Source of the DNA: Dinoroseobacter sp039192165 | GTDB lineage: Bacteria; Pseudomonadota; Alphaproteobacteria; Rhodobacterales; Rhodobacteraceae | Assembly (NCBI GenBank): GCA_039192165.1 | Contig: JBCCXD010000011.1 | Span: forward strand, 1-64,000 | Direction: 5' to 3' | DNA length: 64,000 bases | In this document: one piece after another, positions 1-8,266 of the stretch | Layout: each line of letters starts with the position of its first letter | Numbering within the stretch: position 1 is the first letter of the stretch | Made by a program: the position numbers and the translations under genes | The notes under the pieces: generated by a model | Seen by the model: the letters and a program-made list of their open reading frames with translations, nothing else | Told to the model about the DNA's origin: nothing | Databases searched by the model: none

Positions 1-214
1 CATAGGGCAGACAATCCCAGGCAGGAAATGCCAGACGAGGCAGTTCCGGGCGCGTCACCTCAAGGGCCTGCGCCATGGCCGCCAGACGCTTGTCATCCCG
101 CGCCACAAAAATAACAGGCGCTTCCGCGCGGTCCAGTTCTTGGCCAAGAACCTGCGCGTCAAACCCCTCAGGAGTTCCAGAGATAATTACGTGAGCTGGG
201 GCGTTGCTGGTCAT
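1..214 (-). CDS. mfd: Transcription-repair coupling factor Mfd, N-terminal 71 residues (cut by window edge)
   Basis: Only the amino end lies in the window. The minus-strand frame begins with ATG at 212-214, preceded by an AGG ribosome-binding site. It reads MTSNAPAHVIISGTPEG and continues with VARDDKRLAAMAQAL and LPRLAFPAWDCLPY, which is the N-terminal UvrB-like domain characteristic of Mfd. Mfd is a DNA translocase that removes stalled RNA polymerase and recruits UvrA. The helicase motifs are beyond the left edge, so the call rests on the N-terminus alone. The membrane-protein gene at 264-788 points the same way, but lies upstream on this strand. Confidence 0.85.
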   Translation of the reverse strand, partial: MTSNAPAHVIISGTPEGFDAQVLGQELDRAEAPVIFVARDDKRLAAMAQALEVTRPELPRLAFPAWDCLPY

Positions 215-263
215 GGCGGTGACCTACGCGCCAACGCGGCGGTGTCAACCGTTGCATCAGGTT

Positions 264-788
264 TCACAGCACTCCCGTGCTGAGGACATGAAAAACACCC
301 CAAAATGCAGTCACGACAATCGAGACAAGCCCAATGATCTGTACATAGACCCGGTGCCGGCGCAGACCCCGGCCCAGATCGGGCCCTTTCGGCTGAATTT
401 CGAGAATCAGTCGCGCTGTCCGCTGCGAGAGCACCCCCACCAGCGTGAACGGAAACGCTATGAAAAATGCAGCCTGACAGAATTCGACGCTGTAAAAGAA
501 GCCCAGAACAAACAGCGTAGTTAGCAAGAAGCCGGCTGCCGCTGCCACGAAGACGCCTGCGGTTGAACCGATCACCAGCAGCCGTTCAGAATTGATCCGC
601 GCGAGCGTTTCGACATCGCGCCACATGCTTTCGTCGTCCCGGCGAAACGCCCGCTGCACCATCTCATAGGGCACACCCACAGCATAGTGGCTCATCGCAG
701 ACCAAAACACGGCAAGTGTGATCCAGAACCACATGCTGGAAAACGACCGCATGTCGATGATTTCTGTTGCAGCTATCGAAAGGTCCAA
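264..788 (-). CDS. Conserved four-helix inner-membrane protein of unknown function
   Basis: A 174-residue protein with about four hydrophobic segments: near residues 19-38, 69-100, 105-122 and 150-170. A basic stretch (QRTARLILEIQPKG, then GRGLRRHR) lies before the last one. It resembles a small Rhodobacteraceae protein that public annotations sometimes label a component of the SufBCD complex. I see no motif that supports an iron-sulphur role, although a sufS-like gene is at the other end of this window. It follows the same strand as mfd, 49 bases upstream of it. An internal start at MRSFSSMWFW (residue 13) is also possible. Confidence 0.6.
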   Translation of the reverse strand: MDLSIAATEIIDMRSFSSMWFWITLAVFWSAMSHYAVGVPYEMVQRAFRRDDESMWRDVETLARINSERLLVIGSTAGVFVAAAAGFLLTTLFVLGFFYSVEFCQAAFFIAFPFTLVGVLSQRTARLILEIQPKGPDLGRGLRRHRVYVQIIGLVSIVVTAFWGVFHVLSTGVL

Positions 789-909
789 GGGGAATACGTC
801 CGGCAGGGTCTAGCGGCCTGACATTAGGGCCGACTGCTTCGGAGTTCCAGCCTTGAGATAGGCGAAAAACCATGTCACGCAGTGAAAATCAAAAGGATAA
901 AGGCAAATC

Positions 910-1914
910 ATGCGCCCGACCCAAGCTCCCTTTCCGCACGCCCGTTTCCGTCGCTTGCGCAAAAGCGCCGCTTTGCGAGGATTGGCCCGAGAAAACACGC
1001 TGACCGTCGAAGACCTGATCTGGCCGATTTTTGTCTCGGAGGCAGCCGGCACGGGCCCTGTGGCCTCGATGCCGGGTGTTGAGCGCCTGTCGGTGGACAG
1101 CGCGGTCAAAGCAGCCGAAGGCGCTGCAAGGCTTGGCATCCCTGCGATATGCATTTTCCCGTATATCGAGCAGGACAAAAAAACCGAGGACTGCGCCGAA
1201 GCTTGGGATCCGGAAAACCTCTCCAACCGCACGATCCGCGCGATCAAGGCCGCCGTGCCGGAGATCGCGGTGATGACGGATGTCGCGCTTGATCCGTACA
1301 ATATCAATGGCCACGACGGCTATGTCCGCGACGGGATTATTCTGAACGATGAGACTGTGGAGGCTTTGGCGAAAATGGCGCTGGCGCAAGCAGAAGCTGG
1401 CGCCGACATTCTTGGTCCGTCGGACATGATGGACGGTCGAATTGGGGCCATGCGGGCGACGTTGGAGGCCAACGGCCACCGAGATGTTGCGATCCTTAGT
1501 TACGCCGCGAAATACGCGTCTGCGTTCTACGGGCCATTTCGCGATGCGGTCGGTGCCTCCGGGGCCCTCAAAGGCGACAAGAAAACCTACCAAATGAACC
1601 CGGGCAACAGCGACGAGGCGCTGCGTCTGATTGAGCGAGATTTGCTGGAAGGCGCCGACATGGTGATGGTCAAACCCGGTATGCCGTATTTGGACATTTG
1701 CCGTCGCGTGAAAGACGCATTTGGCGCGCCCACCTATGCGTATCAGGTCTCGGGCGAGTACGCGATGATCAAAGCTGCGGCCCAGAATGGATGGATTGAA
1801 GGCGACAAGGTTATGGCTGAATCGCTTCTTGGCTTCAAACGCGCGGGCTGCGACGGCATCCTGACTTACTTTGCGCTGGAAATTGCTCAAAAGCTCAATG
1901 AAGGCAGCCTCTAG
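910..1914 (+). CDS. hemB: Delta-aminolevulinic acid dehydratase (porphobilinogen synthase)
   Basis: The enzyme condenses two 5-aminolevulinate molecules into porphobilinogen, the second common step of haem and bacteriochlorophyll synthesis. Length (334 residues) is normal. The two active-site lysines are visible at K201 (SYAAKYAS) and K255 (MVMVKPGMPY). The usual zinc-binding cysteines are absent: the segment at residues 124-136 reads DVALDPYNINGHD. This is the Rhodobacter-type, zinc-independent arrangement. An AAAGGATAAAGG ribosome-binding region precedes the ATG. It is divergent from the membrane-protein gene at 264-788. Confidence 0.95.
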   Translation: MRPTQAPFPHARFRRLRKSAALRGLARENTLTVEDLIWPIFVSEAAGTGPVASMPGVERLSVDSAVKAAEGAARLGIPAICIFPYIEQDKKTEDCAEAWDPENLSNRTIRAIKAAVPEIAVMTDVALDPYNINGHDGYVRDGIILNDETVEALAKMALAQAEAGADILGPSDMMDGRIGAMRATLEANGHRDVAILSYAAKYASAFYGPFRDAVGASGALKGDKKTYQMNPGNSDEALRLIERDLLEGADMVMVKPGMPYLDICRRVKDAFGAPTYAYQVSGEYAMIKAAAQNGWIEGDKVMAESLLGFKRAGCDGILTYFALEIAQKLNEGSL

Positions 1915-1963
1915 CCGGGTCAACAGGTGACAGGCACGGCCGCGTCCGGTACACTAAAACCAA

Positions 1964-1981
1964 GGGGGTCGGAGCACCCCC
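1964..1981. repeat. GGGGGT/ACCCCC hairpin between hemB and the SYLF gene
   Basis: GGGGGT (1964-1969) pairs perfectly with ACCCCC (1976-1981) around a 6-base loop. No T-run follows on the plus strand, so it is not a standard intrinsic terminator. It could be a transcript-end stabiliser for hemB or part of the leader of the next gene. Confidence 0.4.
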
Positions 1982-2005
1982 AAACAAAATTGAGAGATTG
2001 AGCAG

Positions 2006-2575
2006 ATGACACCTCCCCTGTTTTCACGCCGGGCCACTTTGGGCCTTGTCGGCGTTGCGGCGCTTGCATTGGCTGGCTGCAACTCGGTTTCCGGCAGCGC
2101 CCAGCGTGCAGCCACCATAGATGCACGGGTCGACGCCGCGTTGGAGTTCCTAAAAACCGACGTTCCGGGCGCGCCTGAATTGCTCGACAAATCGGTTGGA
2201 GTTCTGGTGATGCCGCTGCAGACGGAGGCGAGCCTTGGGTTCGGCGGCTCCTATGGTCGCGGCGCGCTGCGGGTAAACGGAGTAACCGTGGATTACTATC
2301 AAGCCGTGGAAGGAAGCTTTGGCGTTCAGATCGGCGCGCAGCAATACGCCCACGCCCTGTTCTTTATGACAGAAGAAGCATTGCGCAACTTCCGCAACGG
2401 GATTGGACTTACCGCGGGCGGAGATCTGAAGATCACAATGGCCGACAATGCGCAGGAGATTAACGCGCAGACACTGACCGCGCTCGACCCGGTGATTGGC
2501 GTCGTTTTCGGTCAGGCTGGGGCTATCTTTGGCGCCTCGATCGATGGGACCGTTTACAACCGCATAATCCCCTGA
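2006..2575 (+). CDS. SYLF-domain (YSC84-like) lipid-binding lipoprotein
   Basis: A 189-residue protein starting with a lipoprotein signal peptide. The lipobox is LALAGC, with the lipidated cysteine at residue 25. The mature part has the SYLF/Ysc84 pattern: a helical start, KSVGVLVMPL, GFGGSYGRGALRV, a long stretch ending in GLTAGGDLKITM, and a final DPVIGVVFGQAGAIFGASIDG. SYLF domains bind phosphoinositides in eukaryotes; the bacterial role is unknown. The ATG follows GAGAG. It stands alone between hemB and the acylase gene. Confidence 0.8.
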   Translation: MTPPLFSRRATLGLVGVAALALAGCNSVSGSAQRAATIDARVDAALEFLKTDVPGAPELLDKSVGVLVMPLQTEASLGFGGSYGRGALRVNGVTVDYYQAVEGSFGVQIGAQQYAHALFFMTEEALRNFRNGIGLTAGGDLKITMADNAQEINAQTLTALDPVIGVVFGQAGAIFGASIDGTVYNRIIP

Positions 2576-2643
2576 TAGCGCCGGAAGTGAGGCAAAACGC
2601 GCCCCTTTTGCCCGGCGGCGCGTGACTTCGGAGTTCTACCCGC

Positions 2644-5121
2644 ATGGCGCGCGCATTTCGTTGGTTATTTCGAGGTTTTGTCTTTCTTTTGGCAGCGCTT
2701 GGGTTCGCCGGTGTCGCCGCCTACTACTTCGCCAGCCGCTCGCTGCCGGACTATAACGTATCGCACACAGTTCGTGGTCTGGAGGCACCACTCGAAATCG
2801 TCCGCGATACCCACAACGTGCCGCATATTTTCGGTGAAAGCGACGCAGATGTCTTCTTCGGGCTTGGCTACGCGCATGCGCAGGACCGTCTTTGGCAGAT
2901 GATGATGCTGCGCAGAACGGCGCAAGGCCGATTGTCGGAGCTTTTTGGCACCCGCACACTGCCGGTCGACATGCTCCTTCGGCGCTTCGATTTCTACACA
3001 CTCGCGCAAAGCTCTGTGGACGTGCTCACCCCCGAAACTCAGGCTGCATTGGACGCCTATGCACGCGGTGTGAATGCGCGTGTAGAAGAGGTTAACAGCA
3101 AGGCCTTGGGGCGCGGCGCGCCTGAATTCTGGCTGTTTGCGCCCGAAATAGCCCCCTGGCAACCGGCTGATTCTGTTGTGCTTATCAAATTGATGGCTTT
3201 GCAGCTCAGCTATCACTTGCCCACCGAAGTCCTGCGCGCGCGCCTTTCGCTTACACTGACGCCTGAACAGGTCGCCGATCTGGTTCCCGACGCACCCGGA
3301 GAGGGTCTTGTGGCCTTGCCCGAGTTTGCGCAGCTGTTCCCGACGATCGACAAACATCAGGCGCTCGGACCGGTCGCCGCGCCCGCGCCGCTTTCTCCGG
3401 TGGTCAACCGCATAACGGCGGGCGCATCAAATGTGTGGGCCGCTTCTGCCTCCAGCTCTACTGCGGGCGGTGCACTTCTGGCAAACGATCCTCATCTGGA
3501 ATACTCAGCGCCATCTCTTTGGTATCTGGCGCGGCTGGAGCTTGAGGGCGGCGGCGCCATCGGAGGAACAATTCCGGGAATTCCTGCCATTCTCACCGGG
3601 CGATCCAACGTGATCGGTTGGGGGCTTACCTCGTCCTATGCGGACGATCAGGATCTTTTTCTGGAGCGGCTTAATCCTGACAATCCAGAGGAATACGAGA
3701 GCCCGGATGGGTTCAAGCCATTCGAAACACGCCGGACCGTTATCCGTGTCAAGGATGCCGCGCCGGTAACCATAACCCTGCGCTGGACTGAAAACGGGCC
3801 GGTTTTGACCGGCGATCAATACGACCTCGCGTCCATAACGCCGCCGGGTCATGTCGCGGCATTGGGCTGGACTGCGCTAAGTCCCGCCGACACATCTATG
3901 GACGCTGCAATCGCGCTTATGCGGACTGGATCGGTCGATGAGGCCCTGACGGCAGCAGAGCGGTTCGTGGCTCCGGCGCAGAATCTAATGCTCGCCAGCC
4001 AAAACGGGATTGCACATAAAGTCGTGGGCGCGTTACCGCGCAGATCAGCCCGCCACCAAAGCCTTGGACGTCTGCCCGCCCCTGGCTGGCGATCCGAAAA
4101 TCGCTGGCAAGGGGCGCTTGGCTACGCCGCCAACCCAGAGACGCGCGATCCCGAAAGTGGCCTTCTCGGAAACACCAATAACAAGGTTATTGACCGGCCA
4201 TTTCCGCTTCACATGTCATATGACTGGGGCGATACGCAGCGGATTCAGCGCTGGCAACGCCTGATGTCGGCGCGTCTTGTCCATACCCGTGACAGTTTCA
4301 TCGAAGCACAGCTGGACACCGTCAGCCCCGCTGCACGCACGCTGCTGCCGCTTGTGGCACGAGATCTTTGGTTCAACACCGAAGCTGCACCGCAGGGTTC
4401 TGTCGAGCGTGCCAGAAAAGTAGCTCTTGATCTGCTCGCGGACTGGAACGGAGAGATGTCCGAACACCTTCCCGAACCACTCATTTACGCCGAATGGATG
4501 CGCGCGCTACAGGCGCGTCTGATCCGTGACGAGCTTGGACCACTGGCCAGCGCGTTCACCCACGTCGAGCCACTGTTTTTGGAACGCGTCTTCCGGGATG
4601 TGGAGGGCGCCGCAGCGTGGTGCGATGTGATCCAGTCACTTGCCGTTGAAACCTGCTCAGATCAGGCGCGGACTGCGCTCGATGAGGCGCTCCTGACGTT
4701 GCAGGAATCCTACGGTAGCGGTGTGACCGGCTGGCGCTGGGGCGATGCGCACCAGGCCACCCATGACCACCCCGTACTTGGTAGCATTCCGTTTTTGGGC
4801 GCAATCGTGAACATCCGGCAATCCACATCGGGCGGAGACTTTACCCTAAATCGCGGCCTGAGCGCTGGCACGGGGCGCAATCCATGGCTCACCGGCGACG
4901 GCCCGGGGTATCGTGGCGTCTATGACTTCGCTGATCCAGACAGTTCGGTGTTCATCACCGCCACCGGGCAGTCCGGCCATCCGTTGTCGCGCCATTATGA
5001 CGATCTCGGCGGGCTTTGGCGCCGGGGAGAGTACATCCCCATGTCGCTTGATCCCGAACTGGCCCGAGGCGGGTCCATCGGAATAACTACCCTGATGCCC
5101 CAGGATCTCCCTCAGAACTAG
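2644..5121 (+). CDS. Penicillin acylase family N-terminal-nucleophile hydrolase
   Basis: An 825-residue precursor with a hydrophobic N-terminal segment (residues 11-29) that would export or anchor it. The alpha-chain region (VRDTHNVPHIFG, GYAHAQDRLWQM) is followed by GASNVW. Ser262 there is the expected new N-terminus and nucleophile of the beta chain after self-cleavage. Further family signatures are LLANDPHL and IPGIPAILTGRSNVIGWG. Members hydrolyse beta-lactam side chains or acyl-homoserine lactones; the substrate cannot be read from sequence. Its stop codon overlaps that of convergent hflX. Confidence 0.88.
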   Translation: MARAFRWLFRGFVFLLAALGFAGVAAYYFASRSLPDYNVSHTVRGLEAPLEIVRDTHNVPHIFGESDADVFFGLGYAHAQDRLWQMMMLRRTAQGRLSELFGTRTLPVDMLLRRFDFYTLAQSSVDVLTPETQAALDAYARGVNARVEEVNSKALGRGAPEFWLFAPEIAPWQPADSVVLIKLMALQLSYHLPTEVLRARLSLTLTPEQVADLVPDAPGEGLVALPEFAQLFPTIDKHQALGPVAAPAPLSPVVNRITAGASNVWAASASSSTAGGALLANDPHLEYSAPSLWYLARLELEGGGAIGGTIPGIPAILTGRSNVIGWGLTSSYADDQDLFLERLNPDNPEEYESPDGFKPFETRRTVIRVKDAAPVTITLRWTENGPVLTGDQYDLASITPPGHVAALGWTALSPADTSMDAAIALMRTGSVDEALTAAERFVAPAQNLMLASQNGIAHKVVGALPRRSARHQSLGRLPAPGWRSENRWQGALGYAANPETRDPESGLLGNTNNKVIDRPFPLHMSYDWGDTQRIQRWQRLMSARLVHTRDSFIEAQLDTVSPAARTLLPLVARDLWFNTEAAPQGSVERARKVALDLLADWNGEMSEHLPEPLIYAEWMRALQARLIRDELGPLASAFTHVEPLFLERVFRDVEGAAAWCDVIQSLAVETCSDQARTALDEALLTLQESYGSGVTGWRWGDAHQATHDHPVLGSIPFLGAIVNIRQSTSGGDFTLNRGLSAGTGRNPWLTGDGPGYRGVYDFADPDSSVFITATGQSGHPLSRHYDDLGGLWRRGEYIPMSLDPELARGGSIGITTLMPQDLPQN

Positions 5122-6383
5122 CGCTCCGCCAGTTTGTGAAATGCGGCTTTCTGGCGTGCAGTCCAAACGACGTGCAAATCATATCCGCTTTCCGTGAGGT
5201 TCTCCCGCTCCACCAGACCCTCTTCGAAGAGCCACGCACGCGCGCGGCCATCGGCAAAATCCAGATGAAGGTCCTCTGCTGCGCGGGGTTCCGACAGATG
5301 TTGCGAAATTCCAGTCGCCAATGCCTCGAAACCATCCCCGTCCACCGCAGAGATCGCGAACACAGTGTTATGGCGTGCGGCCGAAGTCTCAGTTGCCTCA
5401 GCTTCAGCAGGATCAAGGAGGTCTATTTTGTTCCAGACCTCAAGAACGGGTGTTTCCTCGGACACTCCAAGCCGGTCCATAATCGCGAGGACGTCCCGGG
5501 CCTGCGCTTCCGTCTCGGGATGCGCGATGTCCCGGACGTGGACAATCAGATCAGCTTCGAGCACTTCTTCGAGCGTGGCTCGGAATGCGGCCACAAGCTC
5601 GGTTGGCAGGTCGGAAATAAATCCCACTGTATCGGACAGAATAATCTCTGTCCCATCGGGCAGCTCCATGCTCCGCATGGTCGGATCCAGCGTCGCAAAA
5701 AGCATGTCCTTGGCCAGCACCTCCGCCCCTGTAAGCCGGTTGAAAAGCGTAGATTTTCCAGCGTTTGTGTAGCCGACCAGCGCCACGATCGGGAAAGGCA
5801 CCTTGCGACGGGACGCCCGGTGCAGTTCTCGCGTTTTCACCACCTTCGCAAGCTGGCGCCGGATTCTGCCCATCGCCTCGTCAATGGCGCGGCGGTCGGC
5901 CTCGATCTGTGTTTCCCCGGGACCGCCGACAAAGCCCAGTCCACCCCGCTGACGCTCCAGGTGCGTCCAGGACCGCACGAGCCGGGTGCGCTGATAGCTC
6001 AGCGCTGCGAGTTCCACTTGCAGCACGCCTTCGCGCGTTCGGGCCCGATCGGCGAAAATCTCCAGTATAAGACCAGTGCGATCAAGGATCTTGGTATGCC
6101 AAGCGCGCTCAAGATTACGCTGCTGCACCGGAGTCACCGGGCCATCTATCAGCACAAGTTCGATCTTCTCAGACTTGATGTGCTGACCCAGCTCTTCAAG
6201 CTTACCTTTTCCGAACAACAGGCCCGGTTGGGGTTTTGCAAGTCGCACGACTTGCGCACCCGCGATGTCCAGATCGGGAAGGGCCGCTGCCAGCGATACC
6301 GCCTCAGCGAGCGCGTCTGATGCCGCGCGCCGATCCCGGTCCGCCGTCAATTCGGGGTGTAAGACCAGCGCCCGGGTGGGCAC
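5118..6383 (-). CDS. hflX: GTPase HflX, ribosome-associated
   Basis: A 421-residue protein with the HflX order: an N-terminal ligand domain (LLFGKGKLEEL, DGPVTPVQQRNLE), a helical linker with GGLGFVGGPGETQIE, then the GTPase domain. G1 is GYTNAGKST (204-212), G3 is DTVGF (251-255), and NKID is G4. HflX splits stalled 70S ribosomes under stress. It starts at a GTG 23 bases after hfq, in the classic hfq-hflX order. Its stop overlaps that of the convergent acylase gene by four bases. Confidence 0.95.
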   Translation of the reverse strand: MPTRALVLHPELTADRDRRAASDALAEAVSLAAALPDLDIAGAQVVRLAKPQPGLLFGKGKLEELGQHIKSEKIELVLIDGPVTPVQQRNLERAWHTKILDRTGLILEIFADRARTREGVLQVELAALSYQRTRLVRSWTHLERQRGGLGFVGGPGETQIEADRRAIDEAMGRIRRQLAKVVKTRELHRASRRKVPFPIVALVGYTNAGKSTLFNRLTGAEVLAKDMLFATLDPTMRSMELPDGTEIILSDTVGFISDLPTELVAAFRATLEEVLEADLIVHVRDIAHPETEAQARDVLAIMDRLGVSEETPVLEVWNKIDLLDPAEAEATETSAARHNTVFAISAVDGDGFEALATGISQHLSEPRAAEDLHLDFADGRARAWLFEEGLVERENLTESGYDLHVVWTARQKAAFHKLAER

Positions 6384-6406
6384 GGCCCTATGCTCGGTCC
6401 CTTCGG

Positions 6407-6640
6407 TCAGTCGTCACCCTCATAAAGGCTGATCGGTTGGGTTGGCATGACCGTTGAGATCGCGTGCTTGTACACAAGTTGGCTCTGGCCATCCCGGCGC
6501 AACAAAACGCAGAAGTTATCAAACCAAGTTATGACGCCCTGCAGCTTGACGCCGTTGATAAGGAAAACTGTAACCGGAACTTTTGTCTTACGAACATGAT
6601 TTAGAAATGCGTCTTGCAAATTCTGCTTATCGTTGGCCAT
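6407..6640 (-). CDS. hfq: RNA chaperone Hfq
   Basis: A 77-residue protein matching Hfq end to end. The Sm1 motif (VFLINGVKLQGVITWFD) and Sm2 motif (LVYKHAISTVMP) are intact, and the N-terminus NLQDAFLNHVRK is typical. The C-terminal tail is short, as in other alphaproteobacteria. Hfq forms a hexamer that pairs sRNAs with mRNAs, which is relevant to the two sRNA candidates at 51.7-51.93 kb. It lies between trkH and hflX on the same strand. Confidence 0.97.
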   Translation of the reverse strand: MANDKQNLQDAFLNHVRKTKVPVTVFLINGVKLQGVITWFDNFCVLLRRDGQSQLVYKHAISTVMPTQPISLYEGDD

Positions 6641-6716
6641 TCTGGTGTGCCTTTTTTCTCTCGCTCAGAGCCAAAAGCAATGTCGCGCGCCTGTTTGGGA
6701 ATGTCTACGGGTTTTG

Positions 6717-6734
6717 TGGACGATTCCGCGTCCA
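6717..6734. repeat. TGGACG-N6-CGTCCA inverted repeat upstream of hfq
   Basis: TGGACG (6717-6722) and CGTCCA (6729-6734) form a perfect dyad in the 120-base gap between trkH and hfq. It could be an operator, or a hairpin in a trkH-hfq read-through transcript. No poly-U follows it on the minus strand, so a terminator is unlikely. Confidence 0.3.
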
Positions 6735-6760
6735 ATGACAATGACATAGCAGAACCGGCG

Positions 6761-8266
6761 TCAGTTTCGCCAGAAGTCGGGGTTCAGGAGTGCCAGGATG
6801 GCAAGGGTTTCCATACGTCCGACGACCATTGCCGCCGCCAGAACGATCTTTGCCGCTTCCGGAAGCTCGCTGTAAACGATGGGGGCTTCGGTCGCGACGA
6901 CCGCAACGGGCCCTGTTGTGGACAGCGAAGCAATGGCGAGAATCGCACTTTCGTCGAAATTGATGCCCGTTAGCGCAAGCAGAGCCATCACCACCGCTAT
7001 GGACAGCGCAAAGAGCATAAAGAAGATCCAGGCAATCGCCGCACCTTCGCGCCTCAGCCGGCGTCCCGCATACCCTGCCCGCCCGATAGAAGAGGGGTGA
7101 ATCAGGCGCTCCATCTCGCGCAGCCCATGCTTATACAGCGCGTAAACACGCAACAGCTTTACGCCGCCTGCCGTCGTGGCTACCCCGCCACCGAAGAGCG
7201 CGATTCCTGCCAGCAAAAGACCTGGTGTTCCAAGACCCGACCAGTTTTGCGCCTCGTCCCAGCTGCTTGATTCAAGCCCCGTCGTCGTGAGAAACGACAT
7301 AACCATAAACATCCCGCCCCAAAGCGCGGGAATGGCTTCCTCTCCAAGTGTTCCGTCGACTTCAAACGCACCAATCCAATGGCGGAGGAACAGGAAAACC
7401 GGCACAGAGAGCACGAAAATAAGGGCAATTCGAAGCTCCCGGTCACTGGCGATTTCTTTAAGATCCGGCTGTAACCCGCCTTCGAAAAACCGTCGGCTGA
7501 TGGCAAAAAAGAAGAAGACGAACACCGCCAGCTCCGCCAGTCCGCCGCCGCCTGCCTCTCCGATCGTTTGGCCAGCCGTGATCCCGGACGTCGACAGCGT
7601 TGCCATAGCATTCAACAGCCCGGTTGCGGGGTTTTGACCAACCACCACCAGCAACAACCAGAGTAAACCCGTCAACAGCACGTAAATCGGCGTGAGCCGG
7701 AGGGCAAAGCGCATGATCCTTTCCTGCGGATCTGCATGCGCTCCGGAGGCTCGCGCATCGCCACTGCCAACTTCGGTTTCTGACGTCACTTCGAACCCGC
7801 CAAGTGTCAAAGGCGCCAGCACCGCAAAGGCTGTGATCCATATGAGTAATCCGCCAAGCCAGCCGACAATCCCACGCCATAAATGGATCGTCATCGGCAG
7901 ACGGTCGGCCTCAAAAACACTGGCGCCGGTGGTCGTCAAAGCTGAAACCATCTCCAGATAGGCGTTCAGAAACCGTGTATCGGGCACCGCCTCGTGAAAC
8001 GGCAAAGCCAGCATGATCGGCAACACTGTGTAAATGGCGAGCAGGGTCGCAAGCGGCTGCCGATCATCCATACGCCGTTTGGTGCGCGCGGTTGCCAGAG
8101 CAATCATCGCGAGCACGATCAGAAAAAACGTGGCGCCATAAAAGAAAGGTCGGCCCGCATCATGTTCGTCGATCACGGCCCCAAATATGGCGGGCGCATA
8201 CATAGCCGCTGCCCCGAATGCCAAGGCCTGAACAAACAAGGGAACTGAGCGCACAGCAAGCAGCAT
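6761..8266 (-). CDS. trkH: TrkH-type potassium uptake channel subunit
   Basis: A 501-residue membrane protein with four pore-loop repeats recognisable by filter motifs: TTTGAS, STSGIT, TTTGLE and STTGPV. This is the TrkH/KtrB architecture of K+ transport, gated by the cytoplasmic RCK protein TrkA. Its ATG shares one base with the TGA stop of trkA (TGATG), implying translational coupling. In many alphaproteobacteria trkA and trkH lie between ntrX and hfq, as here. Confidence 0.95.
   Translation of the reverse strand: MLLAVRSVPLFVQALAFGAAAMYAPAIFGAVIDEHDAGRPFFYGATFFLIVLAMIALATARTKRRMDDRQPLATLLAIYTVLPIMLALPFHEAVPDTRFLNAYLEMVSALTTTGASVFEADRLPMTIHLWRGIVGWLGGLLIWITAFAVLAPLTLGGFEVTSETEVGSGDARASGAHADPQERIMRFALRLTPIYVLLTGLLWLLLVVVGQNPATGLLNAMATLSTSGITAGQTIGEAGGGGLAELAVFVFFFFAISRRFFEGGLQPDLKEIASDRELRIALIFVLSVPVFLFLRHWIGAFEVDGTLGEEAIPALWGGMFMVMSFLTTTGLESSSWDEAQNWSGLGTPGLLLAGIALFGGGVATTAGGVKLLRVYALYKHGLREMERLIHPSSIGRAGYAGRRLRREGAAIAWIFFMLFALSIAVVMALLALTGINFDESAILAIASLSTTGPVAVVATEAPIVYSELPEAAKIVLAAAMVVGRMETLAILALLNPDFWRN

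Noticed and set aside
889..1923. 344-codon minus-strand open frame opposite hemB
   Set aside because: It mirrors the hemB coding strand and has no recognisable product, only His/Arg-rich antisense sequence.
5136..6320. 394-codon plus-strand open frame opposite hflX
   Set aside because: It lies fully inside hflX on the other strand, with no ribosome-binding site or family features.
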